A DNA stretch of 64,000 nt from Corallium rubrum. Taxonomy: Eukaryota; Cnidaria; Anthozoa; Scleralcyonacea; Coralliidae. Below are positions 44,280 through 56,107 of the stretch, in pieces. Position 1 is the first letter of the stretch. The number at the start of each line of letters is the position of its first letter. The stretch is from positions 1,506,001 to 1,570,000 of the forward strand of contig CAXIUP010000120.1 in the NCBI GenBank assembly GCA_964035015.1, given 5' to 3'. The notes below the pieces were generated by a model. It made no database searches, was not told where the DNA came from, and saw only the letters and a list, made by a program, of their open reading frames with translations. The translations under genes and the position numbers were made by a program.

Positions 44280-44950
44280 GTATTTTGGTAAAGTTTAGAA
44301 AGCCAGCAAGTAAGATGGATAACAAGTGAAAAAAACTTGACAATTATTTAAAAGACTTTGTTACAACATTGTCAAAGTACAGGTAATAATGCAATCCAGT
44401 TAGTACTGTAGGTGAAAACAATCGGTTAAGATTACAACTAGCTTCAGTTGTAATCTCCACTGTTGTAAAGTAAGGGCGAAGAAGAGGATGTGCAGCAATG
44501 TCGTCAAAATAATGAGTAACCATACAATAATTATATGAGCGATATCAAAGTATCTAGTTGCGCATACGCAAAGAGGAAACAAAAACCATCAAGGCAACAG
44601 AAGAGCACCAATAAACTCTACTCATACATGTATGAGTTCCAAGTTTCGACAGATGGTCACCCATCAAAGTACAGCACTAACCCTATCTAACCGAGATTAA
44701 TTTCGGTCCTCAATGATGAGGCAGTGTCCTGATGGCTAGAGTATAACGCTATGGTAGCAAAAGCTTAGAAGGCCAATAAGCAACAAAAACAACTCAGAAA
44801 ATTTGATAATTATTTAAAGGCCTTTGTTACAATGTCGAAGTACAGGTGATAATGCAATGGTGAAGGACATAGGTTCAGATAACAAGTATCTCAAGTACCA
44901 CTGCTGTAAAGTATCAGTGTCGTCAAAATCATAAGAGCAACCATACAAGC
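44280..44950. repeat. Direct duplication of ~200 bp interrupted by a SINE
   Basis: 44290-44530 and 44765-44950 share tagaaagccagcaa/tagaaggccaataag, gataattatttaaa, cctttgttacaa, agtacaggtgataatgcaat and cgtcaaaat blocks at roughly 75-80 %. The 5S-like SINE at 44600 lies between them. Confidence 0.65.
44600..44765 (-). repeat. 5S rRNA-derived SINE, copy 1 (eroded)
   Basis: The minus strand reads ggttagatagggttagtgct then ttgatgggtgacca, the 5S internal promoter (box C region: GGTTAGTACTTGGATGGGTG), diverged. A gcgttatactctagccatca-like head follows the same layout as the better copy at 52590-52805. Confidence 0.6.
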
Positions 44951-45884
44951 GTTGCACTTCAAGACACATGCAGTAGTAAAAGCTAGTTTTTGAGAAATGT
45001 TTGCAAATTTATGACAACAAATTTTGCATGACATGAGTAATTACATTGTACATTGCTTGTTGTCACACTGACATGAAGACTTGCTGGTTCAGTCTCTATA
45101 TAGTCTGACATTTGACTGCCTAATTGATTTTCTTACAGTAGATCTACAGTATAATAAGCTATTTGTAAACACAAAACACATAATTTTACACTACTGTATT
45201 AGCATATTTGCTCGTGGACTACCGCAGGTTTTGCACATAAAGCTGATTTTTCGATATCCATTTCTGATCTGCAATGCAATGCACAGCCTCACTGCCAGTT
45301 TACGACGCTCAATCTGCTCAAACACATGTTGACTTCGTTGACTATTGGCTTGGTGAATATGAAATCGTCCAACGACTTTAAAAAGGCTTTCAAAAACTTT
45401 TATCATCATTTCAACATATTTGCACAACTTACAAGAACTCCAGTACATCATTCTTGAAAATTGATTACAAATTCATACTGAAAAAGTTACTAAATTTGTA
45501 AAAACTTTCTCTACTTGAATATATCAGCTCGCTCCTCTGCATGACTCTCGTAGATTGACTTATGAAATACATGGTGTACTAGTAGTGATTTTGGTTCGGT
45601 GATTTGTTGTCAGTTGTTGTTTCATTCTTATGTTTCGATTGGCTCCGAAGGCTTTCTACTGTTAGCTAACTTAACTTAACATAACAAACTTCACGTAACT
45701 CTGATCCGTCAACAAAAAGTTGGACATAAACCCGTTAAAACTTAATCCAGTTACAACAATGTAGAGTAACTGACAATATATCCAGAAATCTGGCAACAAA
45801 AATGTCGGTAACTGAAGTTATCCATGCAGAAGTCAGGTGCTCAAGTCTCAATTATGTACAGTACGCTGGCGCGTTACATTCTTA
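44951..45884. other. Unassigned intron sequence
   Basis: A minus-strand frame at 45191-45451 (86 codons, containing HVFEQIERRKLAVRLCIALQ) is open but has no match I recognise and no intron-phase fit to MED12. Otherwise anonymous. Confidence 0.35.
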
Positions 45885-46732
45885 TGGCTCGCTCACACTC
45901 CCCAACCAACGTCTGCTGAAACGAGCCACACATTCCATTCCTTTAAACCGACCAACCACAGCGAGGCTTCCAGATTCTGGCAACCTGACCCCTGACTTTG
46001 AGCTGACCGTTTTAACCACGGTTTTCACCAATATTTCGAAGACTATTGCTTATAGTTTAGTAAATATTTTGCGTAAATAGAATCAATAAGCTGATGTTGT
46101 AACTGTGAATCGAGATATGAAAACATGTGCATGCAATAAAGTTAAAAGCGTCACTGCCAGTAATATATGAAGCTCAGTAACATCATCGAGGTTGCTACCT
46201 AGACATGGCCAGACATCCCGGTAAAAAATTATTATCCGCTAGATACATTTCGCCGACACTTGTAGCTTTTTTAAAGCTTTTCGCGCAGATTTATTTACAC
46301 AACCAGCAAGAACATATTCATATACCATGAGCTATGGTAAGCGAAATATTAGCTTTCAAGTAAACTAATTCGGGCAGTCGCTTCAGACACTAAACACCTT
46401 AACTTTGGGCTTTTGTTTACAATCTTATATTTCACTTACGCTCTTACGCTCTACACTGACTTTCACGCTTATTTGTTTGCATAGGCAGCATGCAAGAACA
46501 TAGTCAAAACAATATTCTTCGTAAATTTCGTGAAGTTCTAGGCTATACTTTTCAAATATTAGCTTTCGACTAAACAAATTAAATACACATAACAACACCA
46601 GACCAGGACGGCTTTATTTAGCACGATAATGGTGTGATTTCATTGGTCCATGTACACAAAGGGAATGGAATGTGGCGCTCGTTTCAGCAGACGTTAGTTG
46701 GGGAGTGTGAGCGAGCCATAAGAACGTCTGCG
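45885..46732. mobile_element. 848-bp element with ~70-bp TIRs
   Basis: Left ttcttatggctcgctcacac, tccccaaccaacgtctgctg and gagccacacattccattcc are mirrored at 46657-46732 (gggaatggaatgtggcgctc; gcgagccataagaa). It ends about 95 bp from MED12 exon 5. No ORF with a match. Confidence 0.78.
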
Positions 46733-46826
46733 AAGGAGACTAGCTAGCGCTCGACAGCAATTAAAAAATATTTTGTTATCTATACATGACACTTTAAAAG
46801 TATCACATCTATACTACGGTCCTTAC

Positions 46827-46920
46827 CTGAAGTTTTGTTAACATCTACAGACCATCTTTTCTCAACAGCTTTGCTTCTGGTTTTGATTTCTTCCTCTTTT
46901 GATAAGAGAAGATTTTCGAT
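46827..46920 (-). CDS. MED12: MED12 exon 5 of window
   Basis: This is a small exon of 94 nt (31 codons plus one base). The acceptor is gcttag before ATCGAA and the donor is TCAG followed by gtaagg. It encodes EEEIKTRSKAVEKRWSVDV, matching vertebrate EQQIKERGQAVEVRWSFDK. The single trailing G joins TT from the next exon to make valine. Confidence 0.93.
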
Positions 46921-47149
46921 CTAAGCAAAAATAGTAATTGGTATTTCACTAAATTAATTGGAAACGAGTTGTGGTCGACTGCCTAGTGTCTATACTCTCT
47001 ACCCAGTAAACTTAGGCCGTTAATCTGTGAAGAGTGTGAGATGAAACTAATCTAATCTCAGCCAATTAGAGTAAAGCAAGGTCAAAAGTTCAATATGTAC
47101 ATGTTATACCTTTACATGCAGTGCATGTGGTACATTTGCGAGCTTGGTG

Positions 47150-47490
47150 TAATGTAACAGACGTTTGTTGGACGCTCGTCAAGCACAATTACTCAGAAAA
47201 GATTTCTGAGTCCCAGACAGGGTTTGAACCTGCAACCTTCTAATGACCGGTTAGACGCTCGAACCATTGCATTACGAATTTGCGTTCGCAAACGTACCAT
47301 ATGCACTACATGTATACGTACAATCACATTAAGTCTTTAACTACATCTCGTATGCAAACGCTACTACTTAGGAGCATATATGACTATGAATTTGCAACCT
47401 TAGCTCTCCACCTGAGCCTCAGTGGCTCAATGGTTAGAGTGTCTAACCGCTCATTAGAAGGTATCATTTCTGAGTAATTGAGCTTAGCGA
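47150..47490. repeat. Head-to-head pair of tRNA-derived SINE heads
   Basis: At 47205-47280 the minus strand reads caatggttcgagcgtctaac and gcaggttcaaaccctgt (A and B box-like). At 47405-47465 the plus strand has ctcaatggttagagtgtcta and cattagaaggtat. The words between are inverted copies, so one unit was duplicated in reverse. Confidence 0.6.
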
Positions 47491-47765
47491 ACACGGCGAT
47501 TGCCTGTATATAGTGTGTTAGGCTCAGTATGCCGGAATAAACGTTACGTTCTATTTATATAAAGGTGCGCTACCTGGCAAGTTGTAATATTTGAGATGAT
47601 TATCATCAACAAAAGTGAGATAAAGCAACAAATATAGAGAATTCATCCCGGTATGCTGAGTTACCCGGGAGAAAGTATTACCCGCCTGTCTCATATAAAC
47701 ACTGCGGTGGGAAAAACAGTGCTTGTTCTACCGACCGTGCATGGAAGTCGCCACGTGCTGAGTAA

Positions 47766-48584
47766 GGCTGGGTTTAGACGTCAAAGTTCCGTCGCATTTA
47801 ATTCGTCGAATTTCATGCGACGATTACGCGACAGAAGTGACACACAGTTCGGTTTAGACGTCGAATTTAATTTTTGTGTCGGTTGAAATTTAACGCCAAA
47901 TGGCTATGAAGTTTCACATTACCGCGCGTTGCAATTTGCATGGCACCCAGCTGTTAAGAGAAGCGCCATGTTTTCATCTTCAAGTGAGTATATCAAAAAG
48001 TATAAAACACAAAGAAGACCTTCAGAGGCTCTCTGTGTTTCAACATGTGACAAGTGTGTTGTTAAACCTTGGCGTTAGTCGCCCGTTTGTCGTTAGTGAA
48101 TATAAGCTTTTGGTTAAATCTCTCTTATTCTTAAAACTCGATTAATGCGTTGCTTTCGACTAGTTCGACAGTCTTCCTCAGTCGAAAACTCCAATACCTT
48201 TAGCAAGTAACGCTTTATTGCCACCCAACTTCATACTATAATTGTTTTCGTCCGCCACAAAAAATTCTGGACGATACAAACAAGTACTACATGCTGAAAA
48301 TGAGCTTCGTGGGGCCCACGAACTGTAAAATTGTTGGGTATTGAGGGATAGTGTAGGATAGAAAAAGTAATTATACAAATTAATGTATTTTATTCGACTG
48401 TATTTTATGCGACATCTAAATCAACGTCAAATTTCCGTCGAATTATGCGACACAGCTCGTTGCATAATGCGACAGCGTCGAATTAAGTGCGACGTGTCTG
48501 ATAAAATCAGTTTAGACGTCGCATTTCCGTCAAATAAAATAGGTTGCAGTAAATGCGACGGAACTTCGACGTCTAAACCCAGCC
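47766..48584. mobile_element. Harbinger-type MITE with reiterated GACGTC/GCGACG motifs
   Basis: Termini GGCTGGGTTTAGACGTC and GACGTCTAAACCCAGCC are flanked by TAA. Subterminal regions repeat tttagacgtcg, tgcgac and ccgtcgaatt in both orientations. 819 bp; the middle is anonymous sequence with an (87-codon or less) unrecognised ORF. Confidence 0.82.
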
Positions 48585-48854
48585 TAACTTGGCTGGCCAG
48601 GTAACTCGCCGGAAAAAAAACAGACCACGTAAATCTGACAAATTTTTAGTAAATTCTGATGCACTTGTAGTTCACTCTCGATTGAAAAGCCAAATATGAC
48701 TTGTAACATATATGCCCAACACACCTTTTCAATAATTACGTCACGCTTCATGAAAACGAGGCTCCCAGGCAAAAGTTTCACAATTTTGATTATCAGGTAA
48801 TCCCGCCATGTTTGTTTATGGAGGAAGATGGCTAATAACGTCCAAACTATATAC

Positions 48855-49240
48855 GGTAGAAATACATCGGGTACGTATGTTGTTAGGCATTTCACAAGCT
48901 TTCATTTGATGTATATTTTAAGTTTCTGTGTTGTGTGTAACTTTTTAAAATGTCCAAAATGTTCCCACCATATATTGCTCGTCAAGTAATATTAAATGGA
49001 CTTCTCACATCTGTTGTATAATTTCGGATATTGTTTTTAAAATACATAACGCACAACTTTGAAATATATATCAAACAGAAGATACTGTAAAATGCTATTT
49101 GCGGTAGAACTTTCAAGTTTCTAGCTTAAGAGAAAGTAATTTAAAACTGGGAAAACTACTATTATCTTGGTCTGAGGTGTAAACAAAACAAACTTAACAA
49201 ATATCCATCAGACCAAGATAATAGTACGTTTTCCCATTTT
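48855..49240. repeat. Partial copy of the large palindrome family
   Basis: Shares tttcatttgatgtat, aaaatgtccaaa, ggacttctcaca, atatatatcaaacagaag, aaaatgctatttg and a gggaaa end with one arm of 60091-61503, then a private inverted pair (ctattatcttggtctgaggt and catcagaccaagataatag). Confidence 0.65.
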
Positions 49241-49330
49241 TAATATATACACGATACTTTATTATTGGATCTGCGCAGCAGATATGTTGCTATCGTGTAG
49301 TGTGTGTGTTTGTCTGTTAACTTTTTTGTT

Positions 49331-52015
49331 TAACTCTAACCAATGCGTAACAATTACATCGCGGACAATCGAAGCTGAGAATTTTTTGGCGTCAACGTAC
49401 GAGCTGTCAGTTTGAACCATGGAAACAACTATTCTTTAATCCCCAATCGTGTTTAATCCCCAATTGTCGCCATATTGTACGAATTTGAAGCTAGTCGAAG
49501 ATGAAGAGCAACACTATTTTCGAAAGAAAGACAATATTGTTGCTACAAATGGCAAGTATTTTTAACATGACTAGTAAACTTGCAAGTGTGATCTACCACA
49601 GTTTTTGTACGTTATACAGAATGATGTACATACATACATGTACTTATTGCCTGCTTATTTAATAGGTTGCTGTAAGTTGTATCTAAATAGCCACTATCTG
49701 CCCCACGATATCTTCTTAATCTCAAGGGATTGACCTTGGATTAATAGACACTTCCCGAATTTCCTTCAATATATATGGAGTAATATCTGCTGGTCATTGA
49801 CCGGGCAAAGATTGAAGTCAAACATGGCGGACATATAGGCCTAAAGAACGTATAGTTCCAGTCTTCCATGCGGTCTTTTCACCAGATCAGACTTGACCAG
49901 ACCGCGTAGAAGACTGGAACTACACGTACTTCAAGCCTGCATGCCCAGCATGTTGTCCGCCACAAAGATATCACTCCAGTTATACATAGAGCACACTGGG
50001 TTACCCTAGCACCCAGGTTACTCTAGCGTCCTTGTAAACAAGACAAACCAAAAAACAAGAAATGTTTGCGAGCTAGGGTAACCCGGGTGCAAGAGTAACC
50101 TGGGTGCTAGGGTAACCCTACCCCCTTGTAAACAGGCCCTTAGGCTAATTTTGGCGCAGATACATGTACGCATAGCTTACCTTTTGTTTTAGTCTGCTCT
50201 TGGCTTGCTGCCTGCTGGTGTTCGTTTTTGCTATATTTATACCTCTCTCTGAGGCTTCGTAAGTGATTAGCGAATATAGTCAAGTTAGTTGTCACGAGTA
50301 TTGCTGAATTGAAAAAAATCGGGAATAAACTATAGAACTGATGCACAAACGGCGCCTTCTTTTCCGCTCGGGCATCTGTGACGCAGGCTATGGTCATTAC
50401 GGAAAATATCAGACCTCGGTCTTTTATGTATACTGACTGTCAAGACATTGGTCTAAGGTTTCCAGGAATGACCGCACTCTCGGTTAATAAAATAAATCCC
50501 CAACGTAGTACATGTAAGTGTGGAGTCAGACATAGTTTAACGCTACTGTGGCTTAAAAAGGTTTTTGAACGTAACTTAAAAGGTTACTACTCATGACCCA
50601 ACGTTTTATCAGGGGTGATCGTTGTGAAGTAAGGTCCTATATTTATAGAACCGATGACGTTATCTATCAACAAGATGCAAATAGGCTTCTGAGGTCTCTG
50701 ATAAACAAAAGGTACGCATAGCGTACATGTATCTGCGCCAAACACATTAGAAGAGAATTTACAGCCTATAAATAGTGCCTATGAAACAAAGGCACGAACT
50801 CGAGGTTGACATGAAATCGTAATGCATTCACTATCATCCCTGATATTCAACTTTGATTTCAAACCATTGTTCATGCCCATTGAAGCAAATTTGGGAAGTG
50901 TCTAAAGCACTTGTATTACACTAGCTATCATACATTTCTTGCATTTTTTGTTTGTCGTGTTTACAAGGCCGCTATGGTAACCTGGCTGCCAGGGTTACCC
51001 TAGTAGCCAGGTTATGTTTTGTCCTTGTAAATGCATTTGGTAGGGATAACGCGCCTACCTGCTACTTGTTATTAATGCTTGGTAGGATGACCCTAACTTT
51101 GACCTGTGTGCTGGGGTAACCCTACGTCCTTGTAAACAGGCCAGTTCAGTGAACGTAATAACTAATAAGTGAATGAGATGACAAGCCAATCCCTTGATAT
51201 TAAAGAAAATAAATCGTGGGGCAGATCGTGGTTGATTAGATACAACTTTGTCAACTTTAAGTTGACAAAGTTGTATATAATGTTGTAATACAACAACGTT
51301 GTATCAATGTTGTAATACAACCTAATATTTAAATATAGGCACTGCTAATAAACTTGATTGCTTTAAAAATGTAAAAGAATGCTACCTGTACATGTTGTGA
51401 AATATATACTTGTTATTCTTATTAATAAGGCAGTGAGGTTGTTTACCTGACATGTATGGCAATAAGCTAAATAGAAAAATCTAGTTCGAAGTCTTGGATT
51501 GTTTATTAGATACAACTTTATACAGCTAGCAGTCAATGAGTACATGTGTGTATTGCTAATAAACTTGATTGTGAAATATATATTACTTGTAAGTTTCCTC
51601 CAAAGACAATTGTTTGTCTTCCGAAAAGTAATGTTTGTCACTTGAAGACCACGGTCCTAATTCATAAACAGTTAAAATACACGTGTTGGCCTGAGTCGCC
51701 TGACTCGATATAATCGCCCAACGAGTTGAAAACCTTTTGTCAACTCTTCAATCGTTCTGTATAACGCACATGCAAAAACTGTGGTAGATCACACTTGCAA
51801 GTTTACTATAAGTCACGTTAAAAATACTTGCCATTTGTATCAGCAATAGTCTTTCTTCGAAAATAGTGTTGCTCTTTTGATATGGCGACGAAATAAACAC
51901 GATCGGGATTAAAGAATACTTGTTTCTATCGTTCAACCTGACACCTCGTACGTTGACGCCACAAAATTCTGAGCTTCGGTTGTCCCCGATTTAATTGTCG
52001 CGCATTGGTTAGAGT
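49331..52015. mobile_element. 2.7-kb element with long, nested inverted arms
   Basis: Outer arms (49331-49627 and 51752-52015) share aaccaatgcg, tgtggtagatcacacttgca and caacactattttcgaaagaa in opposite orientation. An inner pair (49670-49740 and 51188-51255; agttgtatctaa, cgatatcttcttaatctcaa) continues the fold. Inside are a 215-bp inverted unit at 49770-49985 (tccagtcttccatgcggtct), a TIR unit at 50151-50742 (gcagatacatgtacgcatag) and ctagggtaaccct/ttgtaaacaggcc repeats at 49995-50145 and 50960-51145. No transposase recognised. Confidence 0.65.
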
Positions 52016-52589
52016 TTACACCACAGCACGCACTACAGGTCAGCCGTCATCCCGGTTTAATAGGGACCTTAAGATGCTAGGACGACGACGGCGGTTAAAA
52101 AGCAATTCAAATTTTAGCATTAAAAAGAAGTCACGGTTAACTGCATGACTACTGTATTCAATACTTGAAGCTTGTTTTACAATTTTCAAAGTGTTAAAAC
52201 CATTGCAGTGTCTGTGTTAAGGCAATCTCAGACAACAGTTCTCGTCACCCCACGAGTCAACGTCGTCCTGAAGACGTGAAAATGCTCGGAGTGGCGTTGT
52301 ATACAGAGCGAGGACGGTGTTCAGATTACTCTTGGGACTAAAAATTATTCATTATCTTTGTTTTGCAAGAAGAATGGCTTTGTTTGAAGGACGTCGTCCT
52401 CGAAGTTGCCGTCGTAGATCTTAAGGTCCCTAATGAAACATAAAGGACTGGGAGCTAATCACCCTTGGTTGTAGCTAGTGGCTGAATTACGAAGGACGCA
52501 GATCAACATCACCGTGTTGACGCATACCAAAGGCGCTCCAGACAGCCGCCATACGACACAGTTCTGACAACGGATCACAGCTAAGATGA
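52016..52589. other. Unassigned intron sequence with an inverted pair
   Basis: tagggaccttaagatgctag and gacgacggcg (52061-52092) are mirrored by gacgtcgtcctcga..gtagatcttaaggtccct (52390-52432), so 52060-52433 is probably another MITE of about 370 bp. No coding signal. Confidence 0.55.
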
Positions 52590-52805
52590 AGGTGTTGGTT
52601 TTACGTTGGGGGAACCGGAGAACCCGGGGAAAACCCTCGAAGCACAAGAAAGATCAACTACAACTCTACTCACATGAGTTCCAAGCCACACAACGGGGTC
52701 ATCCCCAAGTGGTCACCCATCCAAGTACTAACCCCGTCTAACCGGGCTTAACTTTTTGGTAAGAGGCAGTGCGCTAACAACACACGCCACCCGTGCTCCC
52801 CAAGC
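52590..52805 (-). repeat. 5S rRNA-derived SINE, copy 2
   Basis: On the minus strand: a tRNA-like head (ggggagcacgggtggcgtgt), then aagcccggttagacggggtt and agtacttggatgggtgacca, which is the 5S rRNA internal promoter and box C. A body with cgagggttttccccgggttc and tccggttccccc follows. SINE bodies of this wording are common in coral genomes in my memory. It is not a functional 5S gene: the 5' third of 5S is absent. Confidence 0.78.
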
Positions 52806-53010
52806 TATTAATATGCCAAACCTCCAAACAACATTTGGATGATACCGTGGACAGGGGGGTGTCATCCCACGCGATCTCATGACTAGTTTTTTCTATAAAC
52901 ATACTTTAATAAATGCATTTGCCCCAAGAACGAAACGCTCATCTAGGGGGCTCATGACTAGTTTGGCACGCATCACCAGGCAAGCATTCAAATAATTAAT
53001 ATGTGATTAC

Positions 53011-53260
53011 CTGTCTGCTAAAAGTCGATGCAGCCAAATTAGTAGGTAACTGTAGTTCAGCTGGGGATAAAGCCAATCTATCAAGAGCGGAACCTGATGC
53101 TATCTTTTTGGAAGATTGTTCGCTCGAGGTTCCAGACTTCGACGATCCCGAAGCGGTAGAATTCCAAATTAAAGATCCTGGACAACAAATTGTGATTACT
53201 TGCAAAATACACGAAAGACCGTTGACCAAAGATTGGTGATGGGAACACGTTTTGTATTGA
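53011..53260 (-). CDS. MED12: MED12 exon 4 of window
   Basis: This exon is 250 nt: one base completing the serine codon from exon 3, then 83 codons ending FSRQ in phase 0. The segment SLVNGLSCILQVITICCPG matches vertebrate PLVFGLSCILQTILLCCPS. It continues into a serine-rich linker and then an LDRLALSPAELQLP stretch that parallels LDHLPIAPSNLPMP. The donor is CAG followed by gtaatcac. A degenerate minisatellite starts only about 50 bp upstream of the acceptor. Confidence 0.95.
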
Positions 53261-53311
53261 CTAAACAATGTCACTGCACTCTTTTCGCTAGAAAAACACA
53301 CACACACAAAA

Positions 53312-53625
53312 CATCGTTGTTACACGAAACATCGTGTTATTAATTATACAAAGCATCGTGTTATTGTACGAAACATCGTGTTGTTATGCAAAACATAGTG
53401 ATATTATGCAAAATATCGTGCTATTATAGAAAACATCGTGTTGTTATACAAAAAATGGTTTTATTGCACAAAAAATCATTTTATTAGAAGGACAAAACAT
53501 CGTGTTTTTGTTTTATTGAACGAAACGTCGTTTTTATTACACGAAACGTCGTTTTTATTACACGAAACATCGTTTTATTGTATGAAACGTCGTGTTATTA
53601 TACAAAACATCGTGATATTATAGAA
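53312..53625. repeat. Degenerate minisatellite, ~20-bp unit cgaaacatcgtgttattat
   Basis: About 15 imperfect copies of acgaaacatcgtgttattat with cgtttttatt variants. It starts about 50 bp upstream (transcription sense) of the MED12 exon 4 acceptor, so it occupies the place of the branch point and beyond. The 61-codon ORF is incidental. Confidence 0.85.
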
Positions 53626-53974
53626 GTACTGAGATTTTGGCGCAATTACGAGCGTTCTTATTCCCTATCGAAATATAGTGAGGTTAGATATACTGCCGAA
53701 ACAGAGAACGTAGGAGTAAGAATACTTTTATTCTTATTCCTTATACTGGCTAATGACATCAGTATTAAATTAAAAAGCTTAAAACTTAGAACAGCTTGAA
53801 AGTTTCTGCACAACCTACCTATTATTTCCATAGATATTCCTCCTTTACTTATTTGCATTTTTAAAACCCAAAATATATTTGGAAAAAGATAAGAAATTGA
53901 ACAAGCGCAGAGGCTATTCTTCTGTATTTTAAGAACACTTCTAAATAGAATCAAACTTGGGATAAAGATTTTTG
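53626..53974. other. Unassigned intron sequence
   Basis: AT-rich intron between the minisatellite and a family C copy. Nothing recognised. Confidence 0.4.
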
Positions 53975-54325
53975 GCGTCGTTTGGCCCCTTTGCAGTAAT
54001 TACTTGTTTCCATATGCGGGCCAAACTAACTTGATGTCGGAAGTTTTGATACGACACTCAAAAAATTACGTCACGTCAGTTTGGCAGATGGAAACAATTG
54101 CTGAGAGTCAACAACTCAGTTCATCCTGGTTCATTCGCTATTACTTAGCCTCGTAGCCAACGTTCCGCTCTGAGGGCGAGAAGATTTTGTCCTTGGTGGA
54201 AGAGTGGCGCAGCGGAAAAAGCTCTAACTCCACTCAACACCTCCCTCCAAAAACACAAAACACCTGCGGCAGGCTAGCTATTACCGAGCGTTCATTAAGT
54301 TAGTCATGAAGAAAGGTAAGTGAAG
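53975..54325 (+). repeat. Dispersed repeat family C, copy 2
   Basis: Aligns with 17100-17340 (tacttgtttccat, gatacgacac, acgtcacgtcagtttggcag, tggaaacaattgctga, gagcgttcattaagttagtca). It has an extra stretch at about 54145-54285 with no counterpart in the first copy. Confidence 0.75.
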
Positions 54326-54780
54326 TTTACTAAAAATGGTTAAGACATTGGATATCTTACTCAAAGATGCTAATATCAAAAACTCAACGTCCTTTTGATA
54401 TGTGAAGTTTGGTGGTAGTTTCGCTGTTTCGTCAGTTTTTCAGTTCTCAATTTTTGATTACTTAAAGTGCCTATAAAACGATAATTATGTTTACCCTATT
54501 TGAAAGAACACTTAAAATGACAAAGAAACATCTTTTGCAGTTTTTCATTTCCTTGCTTCGTCATTGAGATATTTCAGTTTGTTTGATATGCAAATTAAAT
54601 ATTTTGACGTCACACGTGCATAAAGACTTATCGGAAAAGTTTATATATTTTTGCCATTATCAAACATAATCACTACAAAATTCTACATGTTTAGTGTTGT
54701 GAGAGAAACACGCTCACGCGCTGCCTCTGAATTAATTTGGTTTGATAATAGTAACGATATATATATATATATATATATAT
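54326..54780. other. Unassigned intron sequence ending in (AT)n
   Basis: Contains agtgcctataaaacgata and a ttgatatgcaaattaaatat stretch that recalls the edges of other elements at 4620 and 56200. (AT)n at 54756-54780. Confidence 0.4.
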
Positions 54781-55250
54781 CTTGTTATAAAAATTATTGC
54801 CCAGCAAATAATTCGTAACAAAGCCATAATAAAATCAAAAGTCGTAAGTAAGCATGATAAAAAATTTTTTAATGAAGAACTAACGTTTCGTCACTAACCA
54901 GCGACATCATCAGAGTGATAAATATTTACAAAAATTTAAAATAAATCCATCACTTAATGCTAATATTAGATCCTTTCCTTTAATGTTATTCTGACTTCTC
55001 ACCTTCGCGGGTGACTCTTCACTTCTGACGTCTCCCTCATCTATTATTCTCCTATCCCATCTATTTTTGTAATTGCGTAGGTATAAAGCTGAGACATTTT
55101 TGTAAATATTTATCACTCTGATGATGTCGCTGGTTAGTGACGAAACGTTAGTTCTTCATTAAAAAATTTTTTATCATGCTTACTTACGACTTTTGATTTT
55201 ATTATGGCTTTGTTACGAATTATTTGCTGGGCAATAATTTTTATAACAAG
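54781..55250. mobile_element. Inverted pair of terminal repeats with hammerhead-like motifs
   Basis: The 157-bp arms (54781-54937 and 55094-55250) are near-perfect inverted copies around a 156-bp spacer. In each arm the strand reading ctctgatgatgtcgctggtt then agtgacgaaacgttag gives CTGATGA, a GTC/GAC stem and GAAAC, the hammerhead core with one extra U before stem II. Penelope-like elements and retrozymes carry such ribozymes in their terminal repeats. Confidence 0.65.
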
Positions 55251-55311
55251 ATTACGATTCCCGCCTGGTACCTCGATCGCTACAATTTTGACAAAAATAT
55301 ATATATATATT

Positions 55312-56107
55312 TGACAATTAGACAACGAGCCCGAGTTTTCTATGAGCGAATAGTCAACGAGGCGAAGCCGAGTTGACTATCGCTCATAGAAAACGACGGC
55401 GAGTTGTCTAATTGTTTTAGTATAAATTTACCAACAAACGTTAAATAAATTCTCGACCATAACATATTCTTTGAGGCTCGTTTAATACATTTTTTAACTG
55501 CCAACAACAAACGTTCAACAGTCATTTCGGACATCTCCTTGGCCCGTTCAGTAACTGATGGAAAAGTAAGTTTTCTTGCATAATTTAGCATGGATTTTCA
55601 TGTACAATATTGAAACAATATATATCCACTCATTTGATTTGTAAAAATGACAAAAAGTTGAAAGAAACATTCAATTTAGCGTATAGTTTACATCACGAAA
55701 TCTTGTCAACAGCAAGCGTAATTTTGAAATGTGTTTTGTTTGCAGTTATTTCGTTTTAAACGAACACTGATAAACGAATTAACGGTCTTACCATTAAGAA
55801 TTTCCATTCTAAAAATTTTGTAGCCGGTTTTGTTTTCTGTAGAATGTATTGCTTCGCCTAAATGTTCAATTTCTTCTTTCATTTGCATACTCCGTTATAA
55901 TTTCGGCGCCATTGTTGCTTAACAGAACAACCGCTGGCTCTAATGATCATTGTTCGTGCTATACTACGCATTTTGTCATTGGTCATTTTTTTTTAAAAGA
56001 ATGACTTTCATTGGCTTATCCCAGAGGTTTATATCACCAATTATAAACTACTGCAATAGCCAATGAAATTCGAGGATTTGCATTATAAACTTGTAAATTT
56101 ATACTAA
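55312..56107. mobile_element. Hairpin-ended element, family F6
   Basis: The hairpin 55314-55418 is nearly the same as that of F5 (acaattagacaacgag .. gagttgtctaattgt). The body is bounded by tttagtataaattta and taaatttatactaaa, with agccaatgaaattcg near the far end. F5 and F6 share the hairpin while their bodies differ. Confidence 0.72.

Noticed and set aside
50140-50397. Minus-strand frame considered as a MED12 exon between exons 4 and 5
   Set aside because: No resemblance to MED12, exons 4 and 5 already join in phase, and it lies in a TIR unit.
52680-52760. 5S rRNA gene
   Set aside because: Only the internal promoter and following part of 5S is present, fused to a tRNA-like head.
53312-53625. 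CRISPR-like array
   Set aside because: Eukaryotic intron; units are contiguous and degenerate, with no unique spacers of constant size.
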